Of a stretch of DNA of 64,000 nt, positions 34,575-47,124 are shown one piece after another (the stretch's first letter is position 1; every line of letters begins with the position of its first letter). A program made the position numbers and the translations under genes. Origin of the DNA: Umbelopsis ramanniana AG (Eukaryota; Mucoromycota; Umbelopsidomycetes; Umbelopsidales; Umbelopsidaceae); NCBI RefSeq assembly GCF_025399195.1, contig NW_026252093.1, forward strand, positions 372,001 through 436,000, in the 5' to 3' direction. The notes beneath the pieces were generated by a model. It was not told the origin of the DNA, did no database searches, and saw only the letters and a program-made list of their open reading frames with translations.

Positions 34575-34615
34575 GATGATGAATACTAATGTAGTACTTT
34601 GTTCTGCCGTTGGAC

Positions 34616-34623
34616 TTTTTATA
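34616..34623 (-). promoter_or_regulatory. TATA box of phosphomannomutase gene
   Basis: TATAAAAA on the minus strand, 42-49 bp upstream of the ATG at 34574. Confidence 0.5.
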
Positions 34624-35558
34624 TTTTTAAATAAAAAAAATCAAGCGCTAATTGAATTTTGTCCAAGTGAGCGACTCACAGCAGAATTAGTGGGATTGAT
34701 GGTTCACAATTACTGTACGCAGTGTCGGTGCACTAAATCAAGTAACCTGGAGCATGGAAAGCATTTTTTGGCTAAAAATCTAAATTGGTCTCTATGGAAA
34801 GCCCTGATCGTTCATGTTGGCTAGTTCAGACCACGTTCTACCATGTCGTTGGTCCACGCACGCCAAGCTTTGGGTTTTTCTTTTTTTGTACGTAGTCTAT
34901 AATTTACGCACATCTATTGACACGTCAAACCAGCTCCTCATGGCCAGTACAAAATTTAGAAGAACTCCATCGTATTTTTTCATAAAGCGTTTGGCACCTG
35001 AGTTACGATGGGTCTCTACGAAGGGCGATCAGATTCTGGGAGAGTCGGGTATAGGTAATCCAGCCATATTCCCGCGGAGAGAGATCGCTGCTCTAGCGGG
35101 GTTAACCATCAGCTTCTGTCTCCTTGGGTAGCTGATCCACAAATTTTAGACCGCGCAAAAAAGAATACAGCCTTCAAGCACACATTGACCTGGCTTGCGC
35201 TTCAAACTCGCTAGCGGACTCCATACCAATAAATCGATACCTGGTGTAACACATCGCAATTATAATGTTACCACCAATGCATCAGGGCGTTTAGAAGCCA
35301 TGGCCCTTGTCAGATGGGTGGTAGAAAAATCTACCCGTGCTTCATACCGGTTGTTGCCTCATTCCTATACGTTCCCAAACCGTCTAGTCCACTTAAAATC
35401 TACCCTCTTCATATCATAACAGGCTGAGTAAATGGCATCACAGCTGTCCGTGTAATTGGATCACTAGTTTATGGGGGTAAATGAGAAAAATTCTATACAA
35501 ATGCACTTTTGTCCGGCTATACGCGGCACTAAATGTCAAAGACTAGGTGGCAATAGCC
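34624..35558. other. Intergenic, no supported gene
   Basis: About 0.93 kb between the phosphomannomutase promoter and the desaturase stop codon. The plus-strand frames (34456-34824, 34814-35131, 35195-35419) have no recognisable domain and do not join in phase into a longer product. Confidence 0.5.
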
Positions 35559-36947
35559 CTAGTTCTTCCAGAAGACAACATCACCTTCGTCCTCAACAAA
35601 TCGGCAGTTCTTCCAGGAGCGCCACAAGGCGAGAGGGATAGGTGTGCTATCAAAGTGGTAGTGCTTGCCAAGGACCTTCTTGATATGGCGAGTGGCCTCT
35701 TGGGCGTGATAGTGAGGCATAGTGGAGAAGAAATGATGAGCGACGTGGGTGTCCGAAATGTGATGATGCAAGTGGTTAATGAGGAACCCGAAATCACGAT
35801 CAACGGTCAAAGCAGCTCCACGTTGGAAGTTCCAAACACCCTCACGGTAATGGGGAAGAGCAGGGTCGGTATGTTGAAGATAGGTGATCAAGACGAGCCA
35901 GAAGTTGACGAACAAGTAAGGAATGAAGTAGTACTTAAGGACGGTAATGGGTCCGAGAGTGTGTGCAGCGAAAGCAATGGCGGCCAAAGTAGAAACAACG
36001 CCAATATCAGAAACAATGACATCCCAAACTTGGTGATTCTCGTAAATAGCGCACCAAGGGTTGTAGTGGGAAGCCCAACCAGGATACTTTTGTCCAGACA
36101 CATTGACGAATAGATACAAAGGCCATCCGAAGGTGAACATGAAGACCATCATGACGAAGACATACAGGGGAGCTTCTTCAAAAATATGATGTGGACCATC
36201 GCTTTCGGGATCGGTGTCGCGCTTAGGCAGGCCAAGGTCGGATCGTGTGTTTGGAACAAACACCTAATTTTTTGTTGGCGATAAGAAAAATAAAAAATGT
36301 ACACAGATTGCCTAGATTAGTAAAACCGAACTAACAAAAATTGCCTCGTTCCACGCTTATTGCACCGTCTGCCAACACACCCGAAGTAGTATAGAGACGA
36401 ACCTGATCGCGAGACATGTGTCCCGTAGCCTTGTGGTGACGAGAATGAGAAATTCTCCATGAATGATAGGGAACAAGCAAAGCAGAATGAAGCACCCAAC
36501 CAACACTGTTGTTGATAAACTACACAATATGAACATAAAAAGATGAGTGAACAACCCATGTGAACGATGTAAGTATATGAATGAATACATGCATACCTTG
36601 GAGGGGCTGAATGCCTGATGACCACACTCGTGGGCAATGACCCATACTCCTGTAGCTACAATTCCTTGAGCAATCCAGTAAGCGGGCCAAAGAAGGACTC
36701 TAACCCATGAATATGGGATTTGGTCAATGAACGTGGCAGCATAACCCAGAGCAGCAATGATAGAAAGATCATAAGCGACGTGACTGAAGGACCTCAATGT
36801 ATCTCTTTCAAAGCAGTGTGCAGGTATAGCATCACGAATTTCCTTGATAGAGAAGTCAGGGATCTCCCAACCGTGTGCCACAGCTTCATCGATGGCTGGT
36901 TGAGCCTTCTTTCCTTGCTCTGAGCTGATGTTTCTCTTGGTTGCCAT
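35559..36947 (-). CDS. FAD2: Delta-12 (oleate) fatty acid desaturase
   Basis: Exons 36597-36947, 36403-36519 and 35559-36263 join to 390 aa. The three histidine boxes of membrane di-iron desaturases are intact: HECGH (~residue 107), HSRHH (~142) and HVAHH (~332). Paired hydrophobic segments lie between them, and the [17 protein letters not shown] block is typical of fungal Delta-12 enzymes. It inserts a double bond at carbon 12 of oleoyl chains in the ER to make linoleate, the entry to polyunsaturated lipids for which Mucoromycota are known. A TATA box and CT-rich leader precede the ATG. A long antisense open frame across exon 3 is a shadow. Confidence 0.95.
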
Positions 36948-37000
36948 AATGTAAAGAGAGAGGAGAGTGAAAAAGACCTGTGCGTTAGTGGACGGAATTC

Positions 37001-37010
37001 TTTTTATATA
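37001..37010 (-). promoter_or_regulatory. TATA box of Delta-12 desaturase gene
   Basis: TATATAAAAA on the minus strand, 54-63 bp upstream of the ATG at 36947. The intervening leader is CT-rich on the sense strand. Confidence 0.55.
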
Positions 37011-38141
37011 TGGTGGAAAAAGAAAAAATCAAACCCATCGGGGTGCTAGGGGAACACCTGAGTCTGATTGGTGTGATTGGAGCCTCCATACTGTAAAACA
37101 TCTAGCCAGAACAGCTCGCCGATATCGGATTCGTGGCCAAATCCGACATTGAATAATGCAGAATCTTTTGCTTGCTCTGACACACTGTAGGAAAGAAAGT
37201 GACTATATGCTAGTGTCTATATCATCGTAGGCGATCTCAAATATTCGTGTTGATTTTTTTTTTATTAGATATTGTTCGATATCAATTTTAAGCTTTTACG
37301 TGACTGGTGCTTTCAATTTTCATGTGTGGTCAGAATAAAAAAAATCGTTCCCCAAAAGTTGAGATTTTGAAGCTGGCAGGTACCACGTACCAAAATACGA
37401 CACCCTGATTTTCCGCTGAGAATCAACCAGCCAAATTGTGCGAAGGGTGGTATTGCCAATGCGCCTGGTGAACGAGCTTTGCATAATGATGATGGTTTGA
37501 GATAACAACCCATACATGTGCCTATCCCGGATCCCTACCAATCAAATAAGCAAACTCAGTAGAGTGCTTTCTGGAAAAGACGAACTTCCAGACAAGGTTT
37601 AGACTGAAGGTTATTCAGACCGGTCCAGAAACAGCCCAAACTTGCGGTCACTGGTGAGTCGATCTACTGTGACAAAGATTATCCGCTCTCGGTATAAGCT
37701 CGCATAAGGTAACGTACTACTTTTGAGGGCAATAGATGATTCTACTGCCATTCCCTATCATTTTTCTAGTATTGCCAGAATGGAGATAGCAACCAGTGCT
37801 GCTTGATATAGTAAACATGTACATGTCATGCTCAACAATAAACTTTGCATTTTGAGTTATAGTCTTCTATATGACTGATACTGAAAACTTTATACCAAAG
37901 GGTTCGTTCGGTACATTCATTTCAGTATTCATTTAAAGATATAATGAAAGCGCCTTATTCCAAATCTACCAAATAGTGCCATGAGCTCTAATGAACCCAT
38001 AATCAAATACTGGTTATCGTGTTTATTCTACTTCAAAAAATCGGCTTTTATAGCTTAATGTGTCACGTGCTCCGAGTAAACTGTGCTTTCGATATGGCCA
38101 TGTCAAACGCAGCTTTTAAACTTACGCCCTGACCTTGCTTC
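37011..38141. other. Divergent intergenic region, no supported gene
   Basis: About 1.1 kb between the divergently transcribed desaturase and tubulin-cofactor genes. It probably includes upstream control elements for the desaturase. T- and A-rich runs near 37254-37263 are the only simple repeats that I note. Confidence 0.5.
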
Positions 38142-40314
38142 ATGCCTTCGCAAGTGCCTCAATCTTTAAAGGTAGGCGATCGCATTCAAGTCGATCAAGA
38201 TGTCGCCACCGTACGATATATCGGACCCGTCGACAATACCGATGGCGACTGGTTAGGTGTGGAATGGGACGATGTCTCCAGGGGCAAACATAGTGGTGAA
38301 AAGGACGGTAAATCCTACTTTACCTGCAGGTACCTAGTTGCATCTGGAAGAATAGAGTACCGTTAAAGCTCTGTATTGAAATTGAATGCCGCAGATACCC
38401 GGGGTCAGGATCATTTCTTCGTTACAACGCTAAGCGCGTTCACATCGGAACAACTTTACCGATTGCCCTAAAAGAAAAATATCTTCCTTCGAATCCCAAC
38501 GCACTCCAAGATGAATATGATCCAGAAAAAGATAAAGGACATGTGCAGTTTGGAGGAAACAAAAGCATTACCGTGGAGACTGTTGGGTTTGAGAAGATAG
38601 AGCGGAAACAAGGCAATCTGAAAAATCTTGGAGTGGCTGGATTGAAATCTATGCAGATTTCCAGTGCAGGATCTGTACAAGAGATAGCCAATACATGTCC
38701 CAGTGAGTTAATATTGTCTCAGATCTGGATACATAAAGTGATACGGAAGGACTCATTATCCTGAATGCTTGCGCAGATTTGACAGATTTGGATTTGTCAA
38801 ATAACTTGATCGCCACCTGGGACACTGTTTTGAATATATTAGCACAGTTGCCCCGACTTCGAATCCTCTGGTTGAAGTATGTTCAATAATGGTATTGAAT
38901 AATTAAGCTGAGGGGAACCATGCTGATGATGATTTCTATTCAGTGACATGCGACTGATAATGCCTCTCGGCATCAACCTCAAGCCGTATTCACCGTTCGA
39001 GTCGCTGAGGATATTGTCACTAAGGAATACTCATATTTCCTGCCAAGATATTCGCGCTTTGTCACCTTTATTGGTCAATCTTGCAGAATTATCAGTGGGT
39101 TGTAACAAATGGACGGATGTTGATATAGTATCTAAGGAACAACCGTGTTTTCAAAACTTGAAATTGATCCACTTGGAAAGTAATGAAATCGATAGTTGGG
39201 AAAAAGTTGAGATACTTGAAAATCTACCAAGGTAAGCAATCTACTGTGTGTATTTTGTATTTTTACCCGTTGCCAACTGACGATGCCACACTAGCTTGGA
39301 GCAAATTAATTTAACCGCCAACCGTATTACCTCCATTGCACCTTGCAAAGCAAATGGCTTCAAAAAATTACAATACCTTCATCTCAACGAAAATATGATA
39401 TCAGAAATACAAAGTATTGATGCGCTGGACACATATAGTGCTTTGGATCATGTTCGATGTAAAGACAATCCGGTTTTTAAAGGTATGGGATGCATATTTG
39501 CGGGCGCCTATGTCAAATACAACATGCTAACTACTGTATAAAATGGGTAGATATGGATGCATACCAAGCGAACGTGCAACTCGTAGGACGAATCGCTTCA
39601 ATAAACAGGGCGAATGGCAATACGGTAGGTCCCGCATCACTCACTAGCTCAAATTGCCCACTTCCATACTGACACGTCATGTGTAAAAGATTCTGCCAAA
39701 GGACAGAGCGGACATGGAGAGATATTATTTGAAACTCTGCACCAAAGATGCCGCTTCGGAGGAAGAAATAGTCAAATTGCATCCTCGATATCTGCAACTA
39801 TGTGACAGTAAGAACACTAAGGTGACTGTGGGATGGCGTAAAAGAACTAACGGATAACAATTATTTTAACACTTGTAGAGCACGGAAAGCCTATTGCGGA
39901 TAAGCCAGACGCGAACGCTTCATCTGCTTTGAAGAATAGATTATTGAGTAAGTTTCATTTTACAACGTGGATATGTACTGAGAGCGGGGCTGACTTTCTG
40001 TTGGTGTGGCGGTAGACATAAGGCTGTGCCAGAGAAGTGGGAGCACGCAGCCACTGGAAAGCGTACATACTGCGTCAGACCTGCCCCAGATCATAAAGTC
40101 AGCCGACAAAAGAATTTTGGGGACTATGACCATAAGGTCACTGCAGAACATTGTACAAAAATTATTCCAAATCCATGTGTCGGACCAGCGCCTGTATTTG
40201 GTTCAACTAGACAAACAAGCAGCAGGTGCTGTCACAGTGCAAGAGATCACGGATGGGCTTAAAGAACTGAAATATTATAATATTGAAAATGGAGATGAAA
40301 TCACCATCTTATAA
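38142..40314 (+). CDS. TBCE: Tubulin-folding cofactor E
   Basis: Nine exons (38142-38329, 38395-38702, 38777-38876, 38944-39231, 39295-39482, 39551-39624, 39690-39807, 39879-39947, 40016-40314) join to 543 aa. An N-terminal CAP-Gly domain (GDWLGVEWDD, GKSYFTCR) is followed by leucine-rich repeats from ~residue 160 (LTDLDLSNNLI, LRILSLRNT, LKLIHLESNEI, LEQINLTANRI, LQYLHLNENMI). A C-terminal ubiquitin-like domain follows and ends NIENGDEITIL. This is the order of TBCE/Pac2, which with cofactors C and D assembles and can dissociate alpha/beta-tubulin heterodimers in the cytosol. Every splice phase agrees. Confidence 0.93.
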
Positions 40315-40682
40315 ACCGGAGACAAATAACAATAAAGCTTCTAGATGCTTTAATCAGGCCGCAGGACTGTGCAGAGGGTCTTGCATCTCCCAATATGGTC
40401 AAGGCTAACATTATCCCATTTGTAAGGTATAGGCTGTTATAGAACATCCAGCTGCGCCAAGATGATGGCATGAGCAGAAAGTACAAAGGCTTATTAAGTA
40501 AGGAGGGTTCTAGACAAAATACAAATGTCCGATACGTGCGCACACAATATTAAGTATGGGCAATAGTTTTTAATAATGATTTTGTAAATCCGAATATATT
40601 ACAGAAAAGTTAGGGGAATGAAACGATATGACAAGGATGGAAGAAGACATTTACAAGGAAAAAGGACAGGATATGGGATCCA
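40315..40682. other. Convergent 3' intergenic region
   Basis: About 368 bp between two convergent stop codons. It holds 3' untranslated and termination sequence for both genes. No further element is recognised. Confidence 0.5.
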
Positions 40683-41471
40683 TCACGAGAACCACTTGCC
40701 AAATTTTTTAAACTGTTTGGCAATGTGGCCATTTTGGTGCAGATCTGATTCTGATAGGTGTGGGCTGTTAATCTCATGAGTGCTTTGCAGAGAACAGCTT
40801 AACGGTGAACTCAGTGTGACCAAGGTGGGAAATACGGCTGTACCATTGTACTGTTGGGCAGGCTCGTATGGTTCATCCTCACTATCTGTGTCTTCCATAC
40901 TATCATCGGATGGAATAACGACTACCATGTCTTGAAAACTCACCTTGCGTCGATTGCAAGGTTTATCACATGGAGTGTCTTCTCTGTCGCATTTTATCGT
41001 CGTATTCAACAGCGTGTTCTCTTGAACAGGATCTGCTGGCTTAAGACGTCTCTGTGATGGTAGTTTACAACTTCTTACAGGTGAGAGGCAAGACTGTCGT
41101 GGTAGTGGTCTACAGTGGGAACCAATATTGGCGAAGATGAGGTAATGAGTCTCAAGTAAGGAATATTTAAAATGAAGACATTGAGTAAAATGAATCACTT
41201 ACATGTGGTCTCGCGGGGTATCGGGAATGATCCTTTTCTTAAAGCCATATTTCTCGCAAGTGCTTTTGTCATCATTCAAGGCGGTTGTGACGAAATTGTC
41301 ACCTTGTTTTCTTGATTGCTGTTTGGCAATGAAAGCTTCGGATTGTCTGTGAGCAAAAGCTCGATCCTGTTGATATTTATGTTCCAGTAGTTTTGGGTGG
41401 TGCAATACTCTTTTGTTGCCATATAATGACTGAATATTGATAGGTTGCTGGTGCAGAGTTGTCATATTCAA
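40683..41471 (-). CDS. Unknown protein with RVxF (PP1-docking) motif
   Basis: Exons 41203-41471 and 40683-41109 join in phase to 231 aa. The acceptor TGTAG gives RDHIPLPRQSCLSPV at the junction. The protein is polar and likely disordered. Its best feature is NRRKVSFQDMVVVIPSDD (residues ~140-160), a textbook K-V-x-F PP1-binding motif followed by a short hydrophobic strand and acidic residues. The C-terminus is basic and aromatic (AKQFKKFGKWFS). I do not recognise the family. A regulatory subunit of protein phosphatase 1 is an inference from the motif alone. Confidence 0.65.
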
Positions 41472-41755
41472 AAGTTGGTCATGGAGGGGCTAAGGTAAAG
41501 AAAAATAATATGGAACACTGACGAAAATGATTTTCATCGAAAAACCGTGCTCCGAATCAGGTTTTAACATCCGATCGGCCAATCATTCCCTTTCGCCCAA
41601 GTGAGGAAAATGCGTGTGACAAGCCTTATTTTGCGAGCAGCTGAACAGAAAGTGAGCCAACATTTCCTTTTTCCTCTTCGTACGAGCAAAGCAGATAGAT
41701 GCTCGAGCCCTCTCGGTCGTTTTCTGTCATTTCCCGTCCTTAACGAATTTGAATT

Positions 41756-43963
41756 ATGTCCAGCAGCTCTACAAAACCGCTGGTATTAAGCGATGCTGAC
41801 ACTGATGCATTATTACAGGCTTTGGAGTGGCGATATGCTATTACTCCAGCTGGCGAGCTAGCTCCCAAACCAGCCATAAGTTATAACAAACTGCCACTAT
41901 GTCACTTGGTCAAACGAGAGGACAGATTTGTGACTGAAATCACCACTCAGTCAAATTGGACGAGAAACTTGGTTCAAAATGATGTGCTTTGGAATAACCT
42001 CGATTTTGATGCGTATCGAACGCTAGCTCAGTGCAAGATGCTCTTTCCTCACATGACAAACGAAGCGCATACTCCACAACCTGGTTCGTCCGTTCGAAAA
42101 ATCTTGAACTTGGTTCAATGCGAGGCAAAGGCTCATTTTTCACTCGTCCAAACCATGAAGATAGAACAGCCCCTGGAACAAAAATTACACTTGGCCATAG
42201 CGCCTTGGCCAGAAAATAAGGACTCGTGCTACGAGGCACTTGACAAAATATTTTGTGCTTATGGATTTTTAGTGCCTTCTAAGATTACATTAGGTGAATG
42301 CTCTATTGCTAGGCACAGTGAACGACCTTTTCACCACTTACTTATGCTTCTATTTCTTTTTTCAGGGAAGAAAAAAATTGTAAGCCAAGACTACATAGAA
42401 GAAGAAGGAAGATCCAAGTCAGCTTCAATGTTAGCCAAGGCACAAGCAAACAAAGAGCTTTCTCTCATGAATTCCGTCGAAGACTTGAAACGATCGCATG
42501 GTTGGTACTATTTAGGACAAAGTCCCCTCTGCCTTTCTTAAGCTGTCGCTCATATACCACCGTTATAGTCGTCTCCCAACCAGAAGATATATCTCGAAAG
42601 TCGTCGTATGACTTACTTTTGTACGACCAAAAGAACACGGAGACCCGTTTTGAGTTTTGGGATGTAAGTTGATGCTAGAGTGCTGCATTTCTTGTTGAGA
42701 TATTCATTGTAATTATGTACTTCAAAAACTGTACAGATTATAAAGCGGTTGGAGTTACTGCCTATTTATGATCTATTACCATCCGAACTAGGACGCAAGG
42801 TCAAAGCAATTCTGAATGAACGATGGATCCCTATTCAGATTGGTGACGCGATACGATTGAAAAACGTAGCTACTTCAGCCTACCTTGCAGCGCGAGCTGA
42901 TGGGCAAAGTGTTGAGCTTGGACTATGCGAACCAGCGTCAGACTCTAGCTTAAAACAATTTTCACAATGGCGACTACGACGACCAGATAGCGTCAAAGTC
43001 GTCAGCACTCAAGTGAAATACGGACACAATATATTTATTGAGGCTGTTTTCGGCCCTATAGATAGCGACATGTGCTTTATTCTATCACCTAGATTATCGG
43101 AAGAGGGCAATAAAGAGCAACACGACTTGACACTGACACAAAACAAGGACTGGAATGAATCATCTTCGTGGTTGATAGAATCCACTCTGCCTCTCTCTGA
43201 ACCGGAAAGTCTGGATATGATGATATCTCAGGCGAAACCATTGATCAATGGAGATATCATTTGCATATCCCAAAATCGATTAGCGAGATATCTGTCATCC
43301 AAAAAGGCACCGGAAACCCTGGCGGACATTCCACCCACTGCACGTCGACGATCAAGTAGTTTTGGAAACGCCGCTACAGTCATGCAACGGTTTCGACGAA
43401 TGTCCATAACGAGAAGTTCTTTTGCAACATCCAGTTCTGCAGTGGAATGGGGAAAATTGCAACTTCGAGAGTGCGGTATCGCCGCAACAGAAGACGCTGA
43501 GAAATGGTATATTTATGTCGATAAAGTCGATCATTTTGCAAAAATTTCTAGGGAACCGGTACTCGAAGCGAAAGGCCCAATAGAACCACCACCCAGGCAG
43601 TCTGGAACCCCGCGCTTCATCTCCACCTCAAAAGAGCTGCCTGTTCATCGGGCTAGTACTGAGCTCAGCTTTCAAGAACTTGGTGAAAATTTGCTGACCG
43701 ACTCTGATATCATCACCACCACAACCACCGACGCATCTTCATTCGGCGTCTCTCAAATCACAACGGTATCTTTAAAGTCATTCAGATCAGCATCACTTCC
43801 TTCTCCTTCCATGTCAGCAGTCAGTTGGGACTTGCGTAACAACTATGATGGTCCTATATTCAAACTTCTAAAGGACAAGAAGCCATTTACCGATCGGGCC
43901 AAAGAGTTCTTCACAAAGGCCTCTTTAATATCACTCCGAGACATTGGCAGGAGATTCAAATAG
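41756..43963 (+). CDS. Unknown fungal protein with trefoil/MIR-like segment
   Basis: Exons 41756-42293, 42366-42500, 42569-42663 and 42737-43963 join to 664 aa. The ATG at 41756 has no in-frame competitor upstream. The N-terminal ~180 residues contain an ordered block (ITTQSNWTRNLVQNDVLW, LAQCKMLFPHM). A central LLPSELGRKVKAILNERW helix leads to IQIGDAIRLKNVATSAYLA, which has the look of a MIR/beta-trefoil repeat, and WGKLQLRECGIAATEDAEKWYIYV may be another strand set. The C-terminal third is Ser/Thr-rich. I cannot name the family with confidence; lipid- or carbohydrate-associated fungal proteins share this style. The first intron is 72 nt with no stop in frame. Confidence 0.7.
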
Positions 43964-44272
43964 AGAGATCCATGTATCCTTCCTTGTTATTTATTGCGTA
44001 CTTATTAGACAAAAGGTGACATTTTGGAAAGTCGATCGTTCCTGTCGTCACCTTGATTTTGCTTTCCTTTCCTTTGCTTTGTTTTGGGCTTTTTTTTTTT
44101 GCAATTTTAAAAATGCAAGTTATTCTTAGACCGCAGAGGTATTTATATAAAAATCTTAATGAATGCTTTATTGTTGATGAGCCAGTCATCTCTTCAGCGG
44201 ATGAATGCGTGTACAAAGAAAGAAAAAAACTTGAGTGCATGAAAAGTATGCAGTGATGAGATGTGCATGCAT
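43964..44272. other. Convergent 3' intergenic region
   Basis: About 309 bp between two convergent genes, T-rich around 44090-44100. No element is recognised. Confidence 0.5.
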
Positions 44273-45277
44273 CTATCGTTTAAAGTGTGTGCGGTCTGAT
44301 GATTTAACCTTCTTGGTACCTTTCAGCCAGCTGAAAACAGATTTTTGAGAGTCAGGTTTGGAGCCTGTTGAAACCACTGAAATCTGATCAGTGTCATAAC
44401 TAACTTTAAAATCCTGATACATGTCAATGATGTAGTCCAGATCATCTAAAGTGAGGTGGGAAATGATGGATCAATATCTGATTTCTGAAACATGGTAAGG
44501 GATTGACATCATTTAATGAAATTTACCATTGTCTTGTACCGAGTTGTCTGGTTGGGCCACTATATTATATTCAGCAAGGGGTGATCTACGATGTGGCTTC
44601 TGAGCTGGTCTCTTCGCAGGAGGGGGGGACTTTAATGTAGGCACCGGGCCTTTTCGTGCAGATAGGTTAGGAGATGACTGTGATTTGACGATGGTTGGCA
44701 GCTTCTGAGCAGATGCATCCTGCAGATAAGCCAGAGGTTTATCGTCCTCTTCATCCTCCTCAGCCTTTTTCCGAGACTGAGCAAAAACCGAAGCAGGCGA
44801 TGGAACCACACGAGGTTTGGGACGAGTACGGGAATACTCTTGGTATTGAGGTACGTCGCTTTGCAACATGGTGGCCTTGATATGTTTATCAATGGTCTTT
44901 GCTCGCTGCATTTGGCTCGTAGGGATATGTACAATGGGAGGGGCGGCGTTCCAGCCGTGGGCCATATGCTCTTGCTGCATATTGATTTGGTGTTGGGCGT
45001 AGACAATGTTGCTCATATATAATTGCATGTGTGCTTGCTGTTGCTGTATCATTTGCTGTTGTTGGGACTGTTGGTTCATCATCATGCGTTCCATTGTGAG
45101 TTGCTTATCCTTCGTACTCAGAGGCTCGGGTTTCCAGTTGGTGGGTGTGGCCAACGAATTGGTGGAACCTGATGAAACGGTCGAGCAAGAAGGTGATCTT
45201 GAGGGTCGTCCGCCTGAAGTCGGTCTGGGTGTTGCCTGTTGACTTCTAGTCTGCTCAGCAGCTTGCATAGTGGCCAT
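44273..45277 (-). CDS. Q/M-rich low-complexity protein of unknown function
   Basis: Exons 44527-45277 and 44273-44445 join to 307 aa. The start is the ATG at 45277 in a strong ACCATGGCC context. Residues ~60-110 are rich in Q and M (QQSQQQQMIQQQQAHMQ) and could mediate assembly. The middle carries VPQYQEYSRTRPKPRVV and an acidic patch. The short second exon adds a conserved-looking end (DDLDYIIDMYQDFKVSYD, then SVFSWLKGTKKV). I do not recognise a domain. The upstream region (45278-45946) is shared with a divergent DUF924 gene. Confidence 0.65.
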
Positions 45278-45946
45278 GGTAGAAATGTAAAAAGTGGACA
45301 AAAGGAATGGGGAGAGTCAGGCCAGCTGAATCCGAGACAAAGGTATCTCAGCTATAAAGAATACGGATAAAAGGTGAGGAGCATAGCGTCTAGAACTCCT
45401 CTAATTTATTAGAATGCTTGAATTTTTTTTTTTTTCAAGGGGCGGCGCTCGAGTGCTCCGCTTTACTTCATTGCTTTTTCTTGGCTTGGCGGGTTCCGTG
45501 CTCACTTGTGTAACGGGTATTGGTTTATTTTGTGGGTAGAATGTCAGGTCTACAAAAGTCGATTCTGTGACAGGAGTGGAGTGCTGTTGTGACGTAGGTA
45601 TATTTAAAGGATTGATGCGCGATGCAGAAAACCCTTCGGTTCACTTCGGACCACAATTCTTTCGGATCCGGATGCCTTTATTTGATTATGGTTGAAACAA
45701 ACACTTACCATTTTGTTCTGTCGATACCGAATTAACACGCGCTAAGACATGCGTATGAGCGTTTTTTGATATGTACACACTATAAATTCTACGTAATTCT
45801 CTTTTTGCTTTTAAAAGTCTTGGTCGAACGTCACGTCCGTCGACACAAGGCCATTTTGTGCTTCGACACCACTCCTCCTGTTTTCAAACTTTTTTTCTAA
45901 CTCAGCCCCACAATTCTCTCAAGTTGAACACATTTCGACATTCACC
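45278..45946. promoter_or_regulatory. Divergent promoter region
   Basis: About 670 bp between two divergent starts. It contains a T-rich run at about 45424-45436 and a TATAAATT string at 45781-45788 on the plus strand, about 160 bp upstream of the DUF924 ATG. The last ~80 bp before that ATG is CT-rich. Confidence 0.4.
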
Positions 45947-46939
45947 ATGAATGCTAATCTAGTTCGCCAGCTACAAGATAGCGTGCTCGCAGCATGGTTT
46001 GAAGGTAAGAAAGATTACTGATGAAGTTATGAATAAAAAGGGGGCTATGTATAGGTGAATCCATTTACTAAACCTAAAACAGGATGGGTACCTGGCCAGG
46101 CAGTATCTGGTAACTTGATGAAGAAATGGTTTGGGAAGGACGAGGCATTTGACAATCGGCTACGGTATAATCAGAAGATCACTTTAAAAACTGCATTATG
46201 TGCTGTCACTAATTTTTTCTATCTGTTCCCATTCAGTGAGGACTTTGGAAAACCCATACAAGATATTTTGAATACTGGAAATCTCATTTCGGATTTCACA
46301 AAAACTCCAAACGTAAGCATTAAATACAAAGCTAGCAGTGTCCTATTCATGCCTGACATGGCTAACCTTCTTACATCTTTTTCAGGGAACTCTATCGCTT
46401 GTTCTGATGCTAGACCAATTTTCAAGAAATATATATCGCGATTCTCCAATTCCTTTCATCCTAGCAGACCCGCAAGCGAGGATTGTCGCTAGACACGCGT
46501 TTGAAAATGGTTATGAGGATAAGCTGCATCCCGTCCACCGAGCATGGCTTTATATGGTAAGGAGTTTCCGCTTGCTTCTTTGCGGTTAATTCCCATGATA
46601 CCTCTCGCTATTAACACGATTTTGCAAACATACTAGCCATTAGAGCATTCGGAAGATAAGGTAGACCAAGCACTCTCTGTGATGAAATTCCAGCAACTGG
46701 CTGAAGAAAGCAATGACGTGAGTGCATGTCGAAAGTGGAGAGCGGCAGTGTTACCGTGACATTAACATGTGTTCCCCTATTAGACGTACAAGGAATTGTT
46801 CGAATCGTTTTCCAAGTATGCTCAGGATCATAAAGCCGTCATTGACAGATTCGGAAGATATCCCCATCGTAATAAGGTCGTTGATAGAAAAAGTACACCT
46901 GAGGAAGAAGAGTTTATGAAAGACCACAACGGCTGGTGA
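45947..46939 (+). CDS. DUF924 family protein
   Basis: Six exons (45947-46004, 46083-46164, 46237-46312, 46386-46556, 46637-46717, 46784-46939) join to 207 aa, close to the ~190-200 aa usual for DUF924. Hallmarks are KKWFGKDEAFDNRL near the start, LVLMLDQFSRNIYRDSP in the centre (the family's LDQFxRNIyR signature), and a C-terminal HxxVIDRFGRYPHRN block. The family is alpha-helical and TPR-like, is found across bacteria and fungi, and has no established function. An AATAAA-like signal follows about 60 bp after the stop. Confidence 0.9.
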
Positions 46940-47124
46940 TAATATTGTCATCTCTCGTTATTGGCGCTATATTCTGTCATTTAACATTTTGCCCTACGGC
47001 AAAATAAACTTTCCAGTGTGGACATTGGAATGAAAAAAGAGTATTGGCGTTTTTTTTTAGGGGTTATTTATTTTGTCATTTGGATTTTTGTCATAAATTT
47101 GCAAGCTGAAGCCTTGATGCATTA

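Noticed and set aside
35547-36113. 188-codon plus-strand open frame across the desaturase
   Set aside because: It is the antisense shadow of exon 3 of the Delta-12 desaturase; the sense strand carries the histidine boxes.
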